A DNA stretch of 60,000 nucleotides, from the NCBI RefSeq assembly GCF_026151205.1, contig NC_087075.1, positions 16,054,571 through 16,114,570 on the forward strand. The letters are read 5' to 3'. Of this stretch, positions 1 to 9,600 are shown one piece after another (position 1 is the first letter of the stretch; each line of letters starts with the position of its first letter). A program made the position numbers and the translations under genes. Under the pieces are notes generated by a model that made no database searches, was not told the origin of the DNA, and worked only from the letters and a program-made list of their open reading frames with translations. The stretch is from Bolinopsis microptera (lineage: Eukaryota; Ctenophora; Tentaculata; Lobata; Bolinopsidae).

Positions 1-749
1 AGTGCAACACTGGTTCAGCGCGCGGCTGATCGAAAAAGTTTGATTTGATTTACTAACTACAGTGTACAGCGTACATGAAAAAATTACTTACTGAATCTTT
101 TAATACTAGACACATTTTAATTCAGATGTTGTTCAATGAGTTAGCCACAAAAATGTTCAAATTATGTAGGAGGGTAAAGGACACAATTGCTAGTAGTGCT
201 TCTTTGTGCCCGTTGACTACAATGAACATTTTGCGGAGTTTCTCCAGACGGCTTTTATCGGAGTGCGTGTTATTTACTTGGTTATGCACAAGCCAGGCCA
301 ACGTTTTGTTTTTGTGTCAGCCGTGCTACCAGGTTGCAGAGTATTATAAACACTAAACAATTATACACTATACAAATTTGCTAATACAATATCATGCAGA
401 GTCCGATCTAGCTGCAAACGTCAGACACCACAGTTCAGCCGCCAAGTACCGTTTAAGTGAACACCGAAACACGAGGTTTAGGTGTCATTTTGTAAATCAC
501 TTTATGGATGGATAATTCAGTAATTGTTGAAGAAAATTACAGTCACTGCCACCTATAGCGTTATGTCATGGGTCTGATTAACGGCCAAGAATAAACGTAC
601 GTGCGCGCTTAAGAAACCCGCGCAAATGTTGAGGTAGGGAGTAGCTGCGGCGCGCTTTTAACATATATTACGTATAGCGCCGTACGGAAACGGCAATATT
701 TAAGTAATTAAGTATTTGTTTACATAAATTCCACGTTTTTATCAATAAT
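1..749. other. No recognised gene
   Basis: I see no supported gene here. A 93-codon plus-strand frame at 75-356 has no recognisable motif, is rich in Cys, Leu and Ser, and looks like chance. The stretch just left of 750 should contain the 3' untranslated end of the minus-strand retrotransposon, but I see no clear poly(A), microsatellite tail or target-site duplication that would fix its boundary. GC-rich patches (such as 598-690) sit in an otherwise AT-rich background. Confidence 0.5.
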
Positions 750-3345
750 CTAGCATGGTCCAAAACTGTTAAAGTTGTCATTATGCCACTCATTATCGAA
801 CCTGCTTTGGGCATCTAGAAGAGATCGGTTTAGCCTTGATTTGATTGAGTTACAGGATGTGTTCACAAAGTCAGGTTTATTCTGTGGATTGGAGTCCTTG
901 AATTGATTCCAAAGCCAAGAAGATTTATAAATAAAGTTATGGCTTGGCTTTGGTGGTATTAGACGGTCATCCCTCAGTTCAGACATGTTAAGTAAAGAGT
1001 AGAGAGATATGGGTACCCTATATTTCACTATTTTAAAAAGTTCAGTTATAGTACGAAGTTTGTAAAGATTATGAACAGTAAGGAGTTTATGACTGTTAAA
1101 TAATGGTTTGGTTGATTCCTTGGAATAGAATTCAGCTCCTAGTTTTTGACAACATAAGGGTCTAACAAGTTTATTATGAACTACCGATTTAGAGCGGACA
1201 CACTTTGCACATGGTTTAATACGTGGATTAACAGAGTTATTAACATTAGACTCATATTTACCCAGTATTTTACATTGAATAGGTCTAGAACGAGCACATG
1301 TTTTGAATTTGTTTTGGTATGAGTTTGCATCTCCAAAAATTATTCTAATACATCTCTTCTGTGTTAAGAATACAGGGTTGATAACTTGGTTAGAGACACC
1401 ACCCCATACTGAGATGGCGAACGTAAGGTGTGATTCAAATAGTGTGTGGTATATCTGCTTGTGCAGTTTTATAGGTAGACAGTTTTTTATGCGGTAAATA
1501 CGTCCACAAGCACTTCTTAGTTTCTTATTTAGTGATTCGATGTGAGGTTTCCAGTTCAGTTTATCATCAATCAGCACACCTAGAAACTTAGTTGTTTTAA
1601 CACGTATTATTATGGAGCCGTCTATGGAGAGATTTAAATCATCGGGTGTACTGCATGTAGACGATTCATTTACACGTTTGTTTGGGGAGAAATACATATA
1701 ACAGCTCTTCTTAGCGTTAATATGTAGTAGATTACATTTCATGTATCTAGAAATAGACGAAAGAATATCGTTAGCTACATTATAAACGTCTTTTTTCGAG
1801 TCTGCAGAAACGAATAGGTTAGTGTCGTCAGCAAATAAGATAAACTTGCCTTTATTAGATACGTTGCATAGGTCATTTATATACAGGAGGAATAGTAAGG
1901 GACCAAGAACAGAGCCTTGGGGAACTCCCCACTCAACAGGAAGTTTATCGGAGTTTTCATTTAAGACGTGAACATATTGGCTCCGGTTTGACAGGTAACT
2001 TTTTATCAAATTCAGTGCGTTGCCCCTAATTCCGTAATTATTTAATTTGAATAAAAGCTTCTCGTGAGATATCGTGTCGAAAGCCTTACTTAAATCAATG
2101 AAAATGCCAAGAACGTGTTTCCTGTCTTTTAAGTGTGATTCGATATGGCTAACAGATAAGTTCAGTGCGTGGCTTGTTGAGTGACCCTTTCTAAATCCAA
2201 ATTGGTTCTCATAAATGATTCTTTTAGCAATTAGGAAGCTGTTCATACGTTTATAAATAAGTTTCTCTAAAATTTTTCCAAATACTGGTAAGGTTGATAT
2301 TGGCCTATAGTTTTCAAATAGTTCCTGATTATCTTTTTTATAGATGGGACTTATCTTTCCTAATTTAAGTTCATCTGGGAATATCCCCTGTTGCATGCAA
2401 TGGTTAAAGTGCTTGGCTAAAAAGGGAGATATTATTCTAGCAGACTTTTTTATAACGTGAATTGGAATGTCACTAGATTTACCATTTGTGAACTCATTAA
2501 TAATATCTATAATTTCATACTGTGTACAATCACTTAGATATATACTTGACTCACAGGTTTTAGGTAAGAAGTTTGAGAATGAGGGAATTGCATCCAGGGT
2601 TATATAATCTTCAGAATAATTTTCATTTAGTTTGGATGCAATCGACTGAAAATATTTATTGAATTCATTAGCAATCATCCTACGATTTATTATTTTTTGA
2701 TCGTTAAGGATAAAACATGGCTTTATTTCACGCCTGGATTTTCCACGAATAGTGTTTATGATTTCCCACGTTTTCTTACTATCACCAGAGCAGTCAGTTA
2801 ATTTACCTGCATAATGATTCTTCTTGACACGGTCAATAAGTACCTTGAGATGCTTCCTGTAATCCTTATATTCAAGGTATCTTTTTGCTATATTCATACA
2901 AGTGAGGCAATTACACTCCTCGCGTTTAATATTATTATTATTAGTTAGCAATAAACATTTTTTCTTCTGAGACTTTTTCCACAAATCATAGAGCGAGTCT
3001 TTCGTTCGAATTGAGGTAACAATACCACTAGTAATCCATGGGTTGTTCAAAGCGTTACGTTTAGATAATTTCGGTTTGTCAAGTTTGAATGCCTCGTCTA
3101 GGTGCTTCTGAAAAGTAGTGCAGAAACTACTGAAGTTTTCAGGAGGATTGGTATGTAGTTCATTATCAATTGATGTGAGAAAGGCGTCTACATTTGAGGT
3201 GCTATAGTCGTAATATTGTGCGTGTTTAAGTTTAGGTTCATCAGCTACAAAATTAAGACAACTATTGATTTGAAAGATGGCATGGTGGTGAGAAACATTG
3301 AGTTGCAACGTTCCTGTAAACAACGTGCTTTCGATTTCATTACGA
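700..3345 (-). mobile_element. Non-LTR retrotransposon B, 5'-truncated
   Basis: This is the downstream half of the dual-RT frame. It begins within the last few residues of an endonuclease-like segment (SHHHAIF), passes through a linker with an NPWITSG motif, and has a full RT (FADD box) and a long C-terminal region with a Cys cluster, ending at the TAG at 750-752. 5' truncation is the usual outcome of target-primed reverse transcription, so B probably inserted into or next to A. The 3' end near 700 is a guess: no poly(A) tail or simple repeat shows it. CR1/L2-like in motif style; the clade is not certain. Confidence 0.65.
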
Positions 3346-4982
3346 CGATTTACATCTTGAACAAAATAGCAATTTCTCCTTGCCATGCCTAATTTTTGGT
3401 TGGCCTTTGAGAGGACTTTAGAGCACTGGTCTTGCCAGTCGAGATTCTTGGTCACAAAAACACCCAAATCCTTTTCATGATCGACATAGTCAAGTGCGAT
3501 TCTTCCCATGGAGTATACAAAGTTAAAGAGTGGTAGGACACTAAGGAGGGAAACTGTTTCGGATATCCTTCCTGCGACGGTGAGGACCTTACATTTGTCG
3601 GGATGAAATCTCATTTTATTAGAAAGTGACCAGTCATGGAGATAATCAATGTCCTTCTGCAGTCGCAGGATATCAGACTCCGAAACAATCTCACGCCAAA
3701 TTTTAGTATCATCGGCATACAGTGACAGTTGTGTGCCAGGTGAAATCCCCACTGATATATCATCAATGAACATAATGAACAACAAAGGTCCCAAAATTGA
3801 CCCTTGTGGTACACCAGATTGGGCGTTTCTCATGGAAGAAAACTTACCACTTATCAAGACCTGTTGTTGCCTGTCTCTTAGATAATCAGTGATGAATTTC
3901 AGTAGCCTCCCATCAATACCAAATTTGCTCTTTAGCTTAAATAATATAAGATCATGGTTAACTGAGTCGAAAGCTTTGGCAAAATCAAAGTAGACTACAT
4001 CTGTTCTCATATTTTCATTCAGTGAGAGAGCTAGGCTGTCACATAGACCTACAAGATTAGTTGCACATGATCTTTCAGCTCGAAAACCGTGTTGTTTATC
4101 GTTGATCATGCCGTTAGTAAGTGCAAGTAACTCATCTTTAATTATGCGTTCAAGAACTTTGGTGATTAAGCATGTAAGGGATATTGGCCTATAATTTGAA
4201 ACCTCGTGTTTATCACCTTTTTTATATATGGGTACAACGTGTCCCAGTTTCCACTCCCTAGGTAATGTCCCAATGTTGTAACATGAATGAAATAATAGTG
4301 ATAATGGGTATGCAAGCCCAACAGCACAGTTTTTCAAAAGTTTCCCATGAATACCATCAGGCCCATAAGCTTTGTTAGGGTTAATATTGGAAAGGATTTT
4401 GCGAACCCTTTGGTGGTCAAATGCAATATCAAAGCGCCAATCGTTTGAATAATCAATATCTATGTCGTATAATGATGCTTCAGAGAACTGCTCGAAGAAA
4501 AAGCCATTAAATAAGTTGGCCTGGTCCTCTGGGCAGTTGCGGACAATGCCTTTGTAGCTTACAAACTCAGGAATTCTTTGACTAGCTGTTTTTGATTTTA
4601 CATATGACCAGAATTTTTTTGTTACAAGAGCGCTATCATCTGATTCATTTAATGTTTCTCGCATTTTTTGAGCAACCACATTTTTGAAGTTTTTCCTGGC
4701 AAGGGAGAATGCTATTTGGGCTCTATCGCTTTTATGTCTATCTTTATGCAGTCTTATTTTCTTGCGCCATGCATCATAGCACTCTGAGTCAAACCATGGA
4801 TCTTGTCCATCTGTCTTAACTGAGCATTTCTTGATGAATTTGTCAGTGATATTAAAAAGTTTTTCTTTAAATTTTTTCCACCCAATTTCAGGTTCTGTGC
4901 CATTAAGCAATACATTCCAGTCTGTGTGCCGGAGTTCATGGTTTAGCCTCTCCCAGTTCACGTTTTTATAGTTATAGCACAT
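750..4982 (-). CDS. Fused non-LTR retrotransposon ORF with two reverse transcriptase domains
   Basis: An uninterrupted 1,410-residue frame holds two RT domains of non-LTR type, which copy element RNA at a nicked target. RT 1: NYRPISLT near 263, FDFAKAFDS near 332, SGVPQGSILGPLLF near 389 and the catalytic YADD at 422-425. RT 2: NYRPIS near 891, FIDLSKAFDT near 961, GVPQGSVLGPLLF near 1019 and FADD at 1050-1053. The two are clearly different sequences, so this is not a tandem duplication. Residues about 535-560 mark the join: thumb-like sequence of the first element stops and a SHHHAIF motif follows, like the SDH-type end of an AP endonuclease of a second element. A CxxC (1258, 1261) and a CC pair (1277-1278) lie near the C-terminus. 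The ATG is nominal: the frame stays open upstream to a stop at 5,070-5,072. No complete endonuclease is seen for either element. Best reading: two truncated elements joined in frame by chance, with RT motifs still intact. Confidence 0.85.
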   Translation of the reverse strand: MCYNYKNVNWERLNHELRHTDWNVLLNGTEPEIGWKKFKEKLFNITDKFIKKCSVKTDGQDPWFDSECYDAWRKKIRLHKDRHKSDRAQIAFSLARKNFKNVVAQKMRETLNESDDSALVTKKFWSYVKSKTASQRIPEFVSYKGIVRNCPEDQANLFNGFFFEQFSEASLYDIDIDYSNDWRFDIAFDHQRVRKILSNINPNKAYGPDGIHGKLLKNCAVGLAYPLSLLFHSCYNIGTLPREWKLGHVVPIYKKGDKHEVSNYRPISLTCLITKVLERIIKDELLALTNGMINDKQHGFRAERSCATNLVGLCDSLALSLNENMRTDVVYFDFAKAFDSVNHDLILFKLKSKFGIDGRLLKFITDYLRDRQQQVLISGKFSSMRNAQSGVPQGSILGPLLFIMFIDDISVGISPGTQLSLYADDTKIWREIVSESDILRLQKDIDYLHDWSLSNKMRFHPDKCKVLTVAGRISETVSLLSVLPLFNFVYSMGRIALDYVDHEKDLGVFVTKNLDWQDQCSKVLSKANQKLGMARRNCYFVQDVNRRNEIESTLFTGTLQLNVSHHHAIFQINSCLNFVADEPKLKHAQYYDYSTSNVDAFLTSIDNELHTNPPENFSSFCTTFQKHLDEAFKLDKPKLSKRNALNNPWITSGIVTSIRTKDSLYDLWKKSQKKKCLLLTNNNNIKREECNCLTCMNIAKRYLEYKDYRKHLKVLIDRVKKNHYAGKLTDCSGDSKKTWEIINTIRGKSRREIKPCFILNDQKIINRRMIANEFNKYFQSIASKLNENYSEDYITLDAIPSFSNFLPKTCESSIYLSDCTQYEIIDIINEFTNGKSSDIPIHVIKKSARIISPFLAKHFNHCMQQGIFPDELKLGKISPIYKKDNQELFENYRPISTLPVFGKILEKLIYKRMNSFLIAKRIIYENQFGFRKGHSTSHALNLSVSHIESHLKDRKHVLGIFIDLSKAFDTISHEKLLFKLNNYGIRGNALNLIKSYLSNRSQYVHVLNENSDKLPVEWGVPQGSVLGPLLFLLYINDLCNVSNKGKFILFADDTNLFVSADSKKDVYNVANDILSSISRYMKCNLLHINAKKSCYMYFSPNKRVNESSTCSTPDDLNLSIDGSIIIRVKTTKFLGVLIDDKLNWKPHIESLNKKLRSACGRIYRIKNCLPIKLHKQIYHTLFESHLTFAISVWGGVSNQVINPVFLTQKRCIRIIFGDANSYQNKFKTCARSRPIQCKILGKYESNVNNSVNPRIKPCAKCVRSKSVVHNKLVRPLCCQKLGAEFYSKESTKPLFNSHKLLTVHNLYKLRTITELFKIVKYRVPISLYSLLNMSELRDDRLIPPKPSHNFIYKSSWLWNQFKDSNPQNKPDFVNTSCNSIKSRLNRSLLDAQSRFDNEWHNDNFNSFGPC

Positions 4983-5069
4983 ACGCTTAACCGGCTTCTT
5001 CCTATTTACCTTAATGTTGATCTTAAAGTTGATTGGAAAAGCATGTCTATTATAATATGTGCCTATTTT
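3345..5069 (-). mobile_element. Non-LTR retrotransposon A, truncated at both ends
   Basis: This is the upstream half of the dual-RT frame. Upstream of the nominal ATG the frame still reads RHAFPINFKINIK, which resembles the last strand of the AP endonuclease and the linker to RT (often SDH-x-PI-x-F). The rest of the endonuclease is cut off by the stop at 5,070-5,072. The RT palm is complete, but the element ends in the thumb and no 3' part is seen. It is CR1/Jockey-like in its RT motifs; I cannot place the clade further. The right-hand limit is approximate to about 40 bp, since it is set only by where the protein changes character. Confidence 0.7.
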
Positions 5070-5072
5070 TCA

Positions 5073-5684
5073 TCAGAGCTTAGGATTTGAGGTCCCTTCT
5101 GATAGCTGGTATCCTTTTGAGCTATTTCGTACTTCGTTATGCTTAACTTTCTTTCTGTCATAACAGGTTTTAATATTCCATATTTTATCATTTCCTTCCT
5201 TGTTTATGTACAAAAATTTTGTTTTCCTTAGTTCTAATTTATTTGCCTATTTTAAATGTTTGATTGTTGAGTTTGATATGTTCTGTCATTCTTTTTCAAA
5301 AATTTTGTTTTCCTTAATATCATCATGTCATAAATTAAAAGAACAGGTTGTTGCGTAGGAATAAAATTGTAGATTGATGTATAAAATCTGGTTAATCCCA
5401 TATCACTTACTTAACAGGCACTAAATGTTCATGTGAAGACTGCAGTGATAGGACTCTTAGATGTGGAACTTGGGTGGTTTAAAACGAGTTTAGGAATCTC
5501 ATACTCCTACTTTTAATACAGAACAACGCATCAAACAGTCACTGTTCACAATCTTCTATTCCTAGGTAAGCATGCTATACTTATAGCAGCTAGATTTTAG
5601 AATGTATTTCTACACTGTGCTCTAAGTAATGTTAACTAAACATAGTGCTTTTACCAAAACTCAACAGATATAATGTCAAGCTTG
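5073..5684. other. No recognised gene between retrotransposon and palindrome
   Basis: AT-rich spacer. Short minus-strand open stretches occur between 5,080 and 5,220, but I do not recognise their products and they do not continue the endonuclease of element A. Apart from a 20-bp direct repeat, nothing structured is seen. Confidence 0.45.
5211..5316. repeat. 20-bp direct repeat, two copies 86 bp apart
   Basis: CAAAAATTTTGTTTTCCTTA occurs at 5,211-5,230 and again, identical, at 5,297-5,316. The motif is AT-rich, but 20 exact bases this close together suggest a small tandem duplication or the trace of an insertion and excision. No function is implied. Confidence 0.7.
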
Positions 5685-6418
5685 TTAAGGGGGCCGGGGG
5701 GGGTCTTCATCAAAATTCTCTCGAAATTGACTTTGAAGTTGTTTCTGATGGAGGGGAGTGATATCTATCAGCTGTTTTTGGTCCCATGGAAAAATATTGT
5801 TCCTAGCCGAAAATATTGCCGGTCAAAGGTCAGCGCTTATGTGTAATTGTATTGCGCGAGCGATTTTCAATCGCGCGCCCTGAAAATCGAGTCTAAAAAT
5901 CTATCTCCTCCTACATTTTTTGAGCAATCACCCTGAAACTTTCAGGATATGTTCTAAGGACCATTTAGAAGAGATTGTCGGGCCAGAATTTTGAGATAGG
6001 CCTTAGAAAATTTTTTATTCGATTTTGAAAATCTTGGACCTCGTATTTTGACGATTTTTTCAGGTCCAAGATTTTCAAAATCGAATAAAAAATTTTCAAA
6101 GGCCTATCTCAAAATTCTGGCCCGACAATCTCTTCTAAATGGTCCTTAGAACATATCCTGAAAGTTTCAGGGCGATTGCTCAAAAAATGTAGGAGAAGAT
6201 AGATTTTTAGACTCGATTTTCAGGGCGCGCGATTGAAAATTGCTCGCGCAATACAATTACACATAAGCGCTGACCTTTGACCGGCAATATTTTCGGCTAG
6301 GAACAATATTTTTCCATGGGACCAAAAACAGCTGATAGATATCACTCCCCTCCATCAGAAACAACTACAAAGTCAATTTCGAGAGAATTTTGATGAAGAC
6401 CCCCCCCGGCCCCCTTAA
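5685..6418. mobile_element. 726-bp palindromic (foldback) element flanked by TTAA
   Basis: Left arm 5,689-6,041 and right arm 6,062-6,414 are reverse complements of equal length (353 bp) around a 20-bp spacer. By eye there are about five mismatches, so roughly 98-99% identity. The ends are GGGGGCC and its complement GGCCCCC, and both are directly flanked by TTAA (5,685-5,688 and 6,415-6,418), the expected 4-bp target-site duplication. TTAA targets are known for piggyBac and Kolobok DNA transposons. There is no transposase frame, so this would be a non-autonomous MITE-like foldback. It lies 240 bp upstream of the first visible exon of the glycylase gene, in its 5' region or an upstream intron. 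The superfamily is inferred from the TTAA only. Confidence 0.88.
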
Positions 6419-6633
6419 GAGTAAAATGAAACGCGTTGAGTAGAATGAAAGGCGCTGATACGATCACAATTACATACACAAATACATAGTACTTCCAAGA
6501 TGGGAGTGATGGTTAATTATAAGGTAAAATGTATTATACTAAAATATAATATATAAAAGGCCCCTGACAATAATATAGATATTAATGAATAGTGAGTCCA
6601 AAGTGCCATTTGTTTTTAAATATTTAAAATTTC

Positions 6634-6635
6634 AG
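6634..6635 (+). other. Predicted splice acceptor before first visible TTLL exon
   Basis: AG follows an AT-rich tract (AAAATTTCAG). From 6,637 the reading frame of the gene is open before the ATG at 6,661 (SSPTIEDG precedes M), and it is closed by a TAA at 6,625-6,627 just on the intron side. This fits an upstream exon, either coding or 5' untranslated, that I could not locate. Confidence 0.5.
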
Positions 6636-6660
6636 GTCATCTCCTACAATCGAGGATGGT

Positions 6661-9600
6661 ATGGACTCTGTCTACAACTCTGAACTCACTTTTTCACCCA
6701 AACTAAACGAAGCAAGCTTGAAATTAGCAGAAAAAGCAGCTCACAAGTGGAGAAGCCGTGCTCCAGAAATACGGAAATCTCGAGAAAGGGCCCTTGTTGC
6801 TGAAGCTAATGCAGCATTTACTTTTCATCCAACAATGAATAGTAAGAGTCAAAAAATAATTTCAAGGATACGCAAGCATGACGATCACGATCAAGATAAT
6901 GAATACAAAGGATCTAATGTTCAGCTTTCCTATGAGCAAGGAGATTATTCTTCCAACACTGTTCATTCATCCGATGAAAGCATGAATCTTTCATCCCGTG
7001 AACCATCATTCGAGACAGCATCTGTTCATGTTGCTCAAGAAGCTGAAAATTTCATTCAAGAAGTTTTATCATCATGCAAAGGAGAGATATCTAGTGATGA
7101 AGAAGATGAACCAGAGCAAGAAGACAAAAGAACAGAAAAGCCAAAAGAATTATCCCCTGCGCAAGAGGAGTTACCTAAACCACTTCCACGTAAAATGCTC
7201 AATCTTCCAAGGTCATTGCCGTATAACAATGCTGACTATTTATTTAAGATCAGATGTGCTAAGGAAACGGCTTTAGATGCTATTCGTTTGAAAAGAATTT
7301 TCACTATATTAGGGCCATATCCTTATTTGCGCAGAGCTCTGGTAAAAAGGGGATGGGTTGAAAAATTTAGTGACCATAGTTGTCAACCAATACTTGGTTC
7401 TCCACAAGCGATACGGCCTAGGCCCGCCAAAAAGAAGAAAAGAGCCTCAGTTAAAAAGAAGATTTCTGAAGTTCCAAACTCCTCTGAAAGTGAAGACTCA
7501 AGCTCAGATTGTGAAGATAGTGACCCAAGAAATGACCCAGAATTCCACCGTATTGTGTCAAGACTTTTGAAAGATATTTCTCCAACTTTCATATGGACCA
7601 TAAAAAGAGATGATATAGACTTTAAATACCTTAACCGAGAGCAAATAGTTAACCATTACTGCAAAGCGTCTTCTTTTACAACAAAGATTGGACTTTGTCA
7701 ACATCTAAGGAGTTTACCTTGGTTTGATGCCAGTGATCCCAATGAATTTTTCCCCAGGTATGTTTTCCACAAACTAATTTCATTATGGGTAGGACCATGA
7801 CAAATTTTAAATGATTCCACTATATAATTGCATACTTTTCATTCTGATATTAGTTGCAAATAGATATCAAAACTGATTGGATTTGTGCAATTCTCGTGTC
7901 GACTAATTTAAAGTCTTATTCTAAAAAAATAAGTACATGTTGATTGTTATGCATCTGTTATATATTAGATAATATTATGATTTTGAAACTTTTTCTTTAA
8001 GTAAATGTATGTAAGGTAAGTTTTCAAGATTAAAGAATCTCAGCAACCACTTTCTACAGTATCAAATAACAATCGTAAATTCCTCCAGGTGTTATCAACT
8101 CTACAGCGAAGAAGACAGAGGCGATTTTATTGAAGATTTTGAAATCTGTGCCTCACTATCCATTCTAAAAACGTATTGCAAACAGTATGAGGAGAACCTT
8201 AAAAAGGAAGAACTATCATCAAGTCAGGCTGAATCTGACAAAGACGATATCCCTGTTGTAGATGCTGTGAACTTGGTGCCACTTTCCGCTATCACTTTAG
8301 CTACAAATCACCTGAAATTTGTTATAAGAAAAGTTCAAAACGAGTTTTTAGATTTCCCACCTGATCCAAAAGACGAGATGAGTCATTTTAAAAGAAAGCA
8401 GCTTCTTGGATTCTCGTATTCGTTGACATCAAAAGATTTTATATTTGGATCTTTTGATAAATCCACTCATGCTCTGGTTACAGGAATGATAGAAGTGTTT
8501 GAAGTGATGAACTTAACTCAAAACAGTATTGATGGGCATACCAACACTTGGATAATGAAACCAGGAGCTAAATCGAGAGGGAGGGGGGTAGTGCCCCAAA
8601 ACAACTTAGATGATATTTTCAAACTTGCAGACAGTTCAAAAGAGGAAAAATGGGTGATCCAAAAGTACATTGAGAGACCTCTTCTCGTGCATAGTATTAA
8701 GTTCGATATAAGACAATGGTTTATGGTCACCGATTGGAATCCTCTAACCTTATACTTTTACCAGGACAGCTATCTCCGTTTTGGTTCACGTGCTTTCACT
8801 CTTGACGATTTTGATCCTTGCATACATCTTTGTAATAATTCTATCCAAAAGAAGTTCTTATCTTCTCAGACAAAAAACGAAACTTCTTTCGCCCAAGGAA
8901 ACATGTGGACAAGTAGTGCATTCAAAAAGTATCTTGATAGACAAGGTCTCCTCCACAAATGGGACGATACTATATATCCAGGGATGAAGAAATCTATACA
9001 AATGGTGATGATGACGATACAAGACATAATTGAGGACAGGAAAAACTCTTTTGAGCTGTATGGTGCTGATTTTATGCTAGATGAAGAGTATAACCCGTGG
9101 CTAATAGAAATAAACTGTAGTCCTGCTATGGGAGGCACTACTAAAGTCACTGAACGGCTGTGCTCTGAGGTTCTTGATGATTGTTGCAAAGTTATCATTG
9201 ACAAGCGAGAAAACCGCTCAGCTTCAACAGGAAAATGGGAAATTATCTACAAACAACCTCTGGTTACCGTTCCACCATACATCGGCGTTCAGCTTGCTCT
9301 GGAAGGAAAGTATGTTCCCAAACCTACCCCTATAAGAAAGAAACTACAAGCTGAAGCTGACATCGACCGGCTTGCCAAGAAAGTGAAATCTCCGCGTAAA
9401 CCCCAACCTGAAGTGATTGTATCACCTCGGAAACCACACGTTCAGAAACAAGAGCTGAAAAGCAGCAAGATAGTGGGAATCACGGTAGCTGATGAAACCC
9501 AGTGTAACATGAACTACAACACACTGGTTTGCAAACACTCTAAGAAATACGACACTGAGTTCTACACCACTGCTCTTGCTCTCAGCAAGGCACCCTCCAC

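Noticed and set aside
75-356. 93-codon plus-strand frame
   Set aside because: No family, no splice signals, and composition like chance translation of AT-rich DNA.
630-637. let-7-like start TGAGGTAG
   Set aside because: Only the first eight bases match; the following bases differ from let-7 and I see no precursor hairpin.
5080-5220. Minus-strand open stretches as remaining endonuclease of element A
   Set aside because: The translations show none of the endonuclease motifs and do not connect in frame with the RT reading frame.
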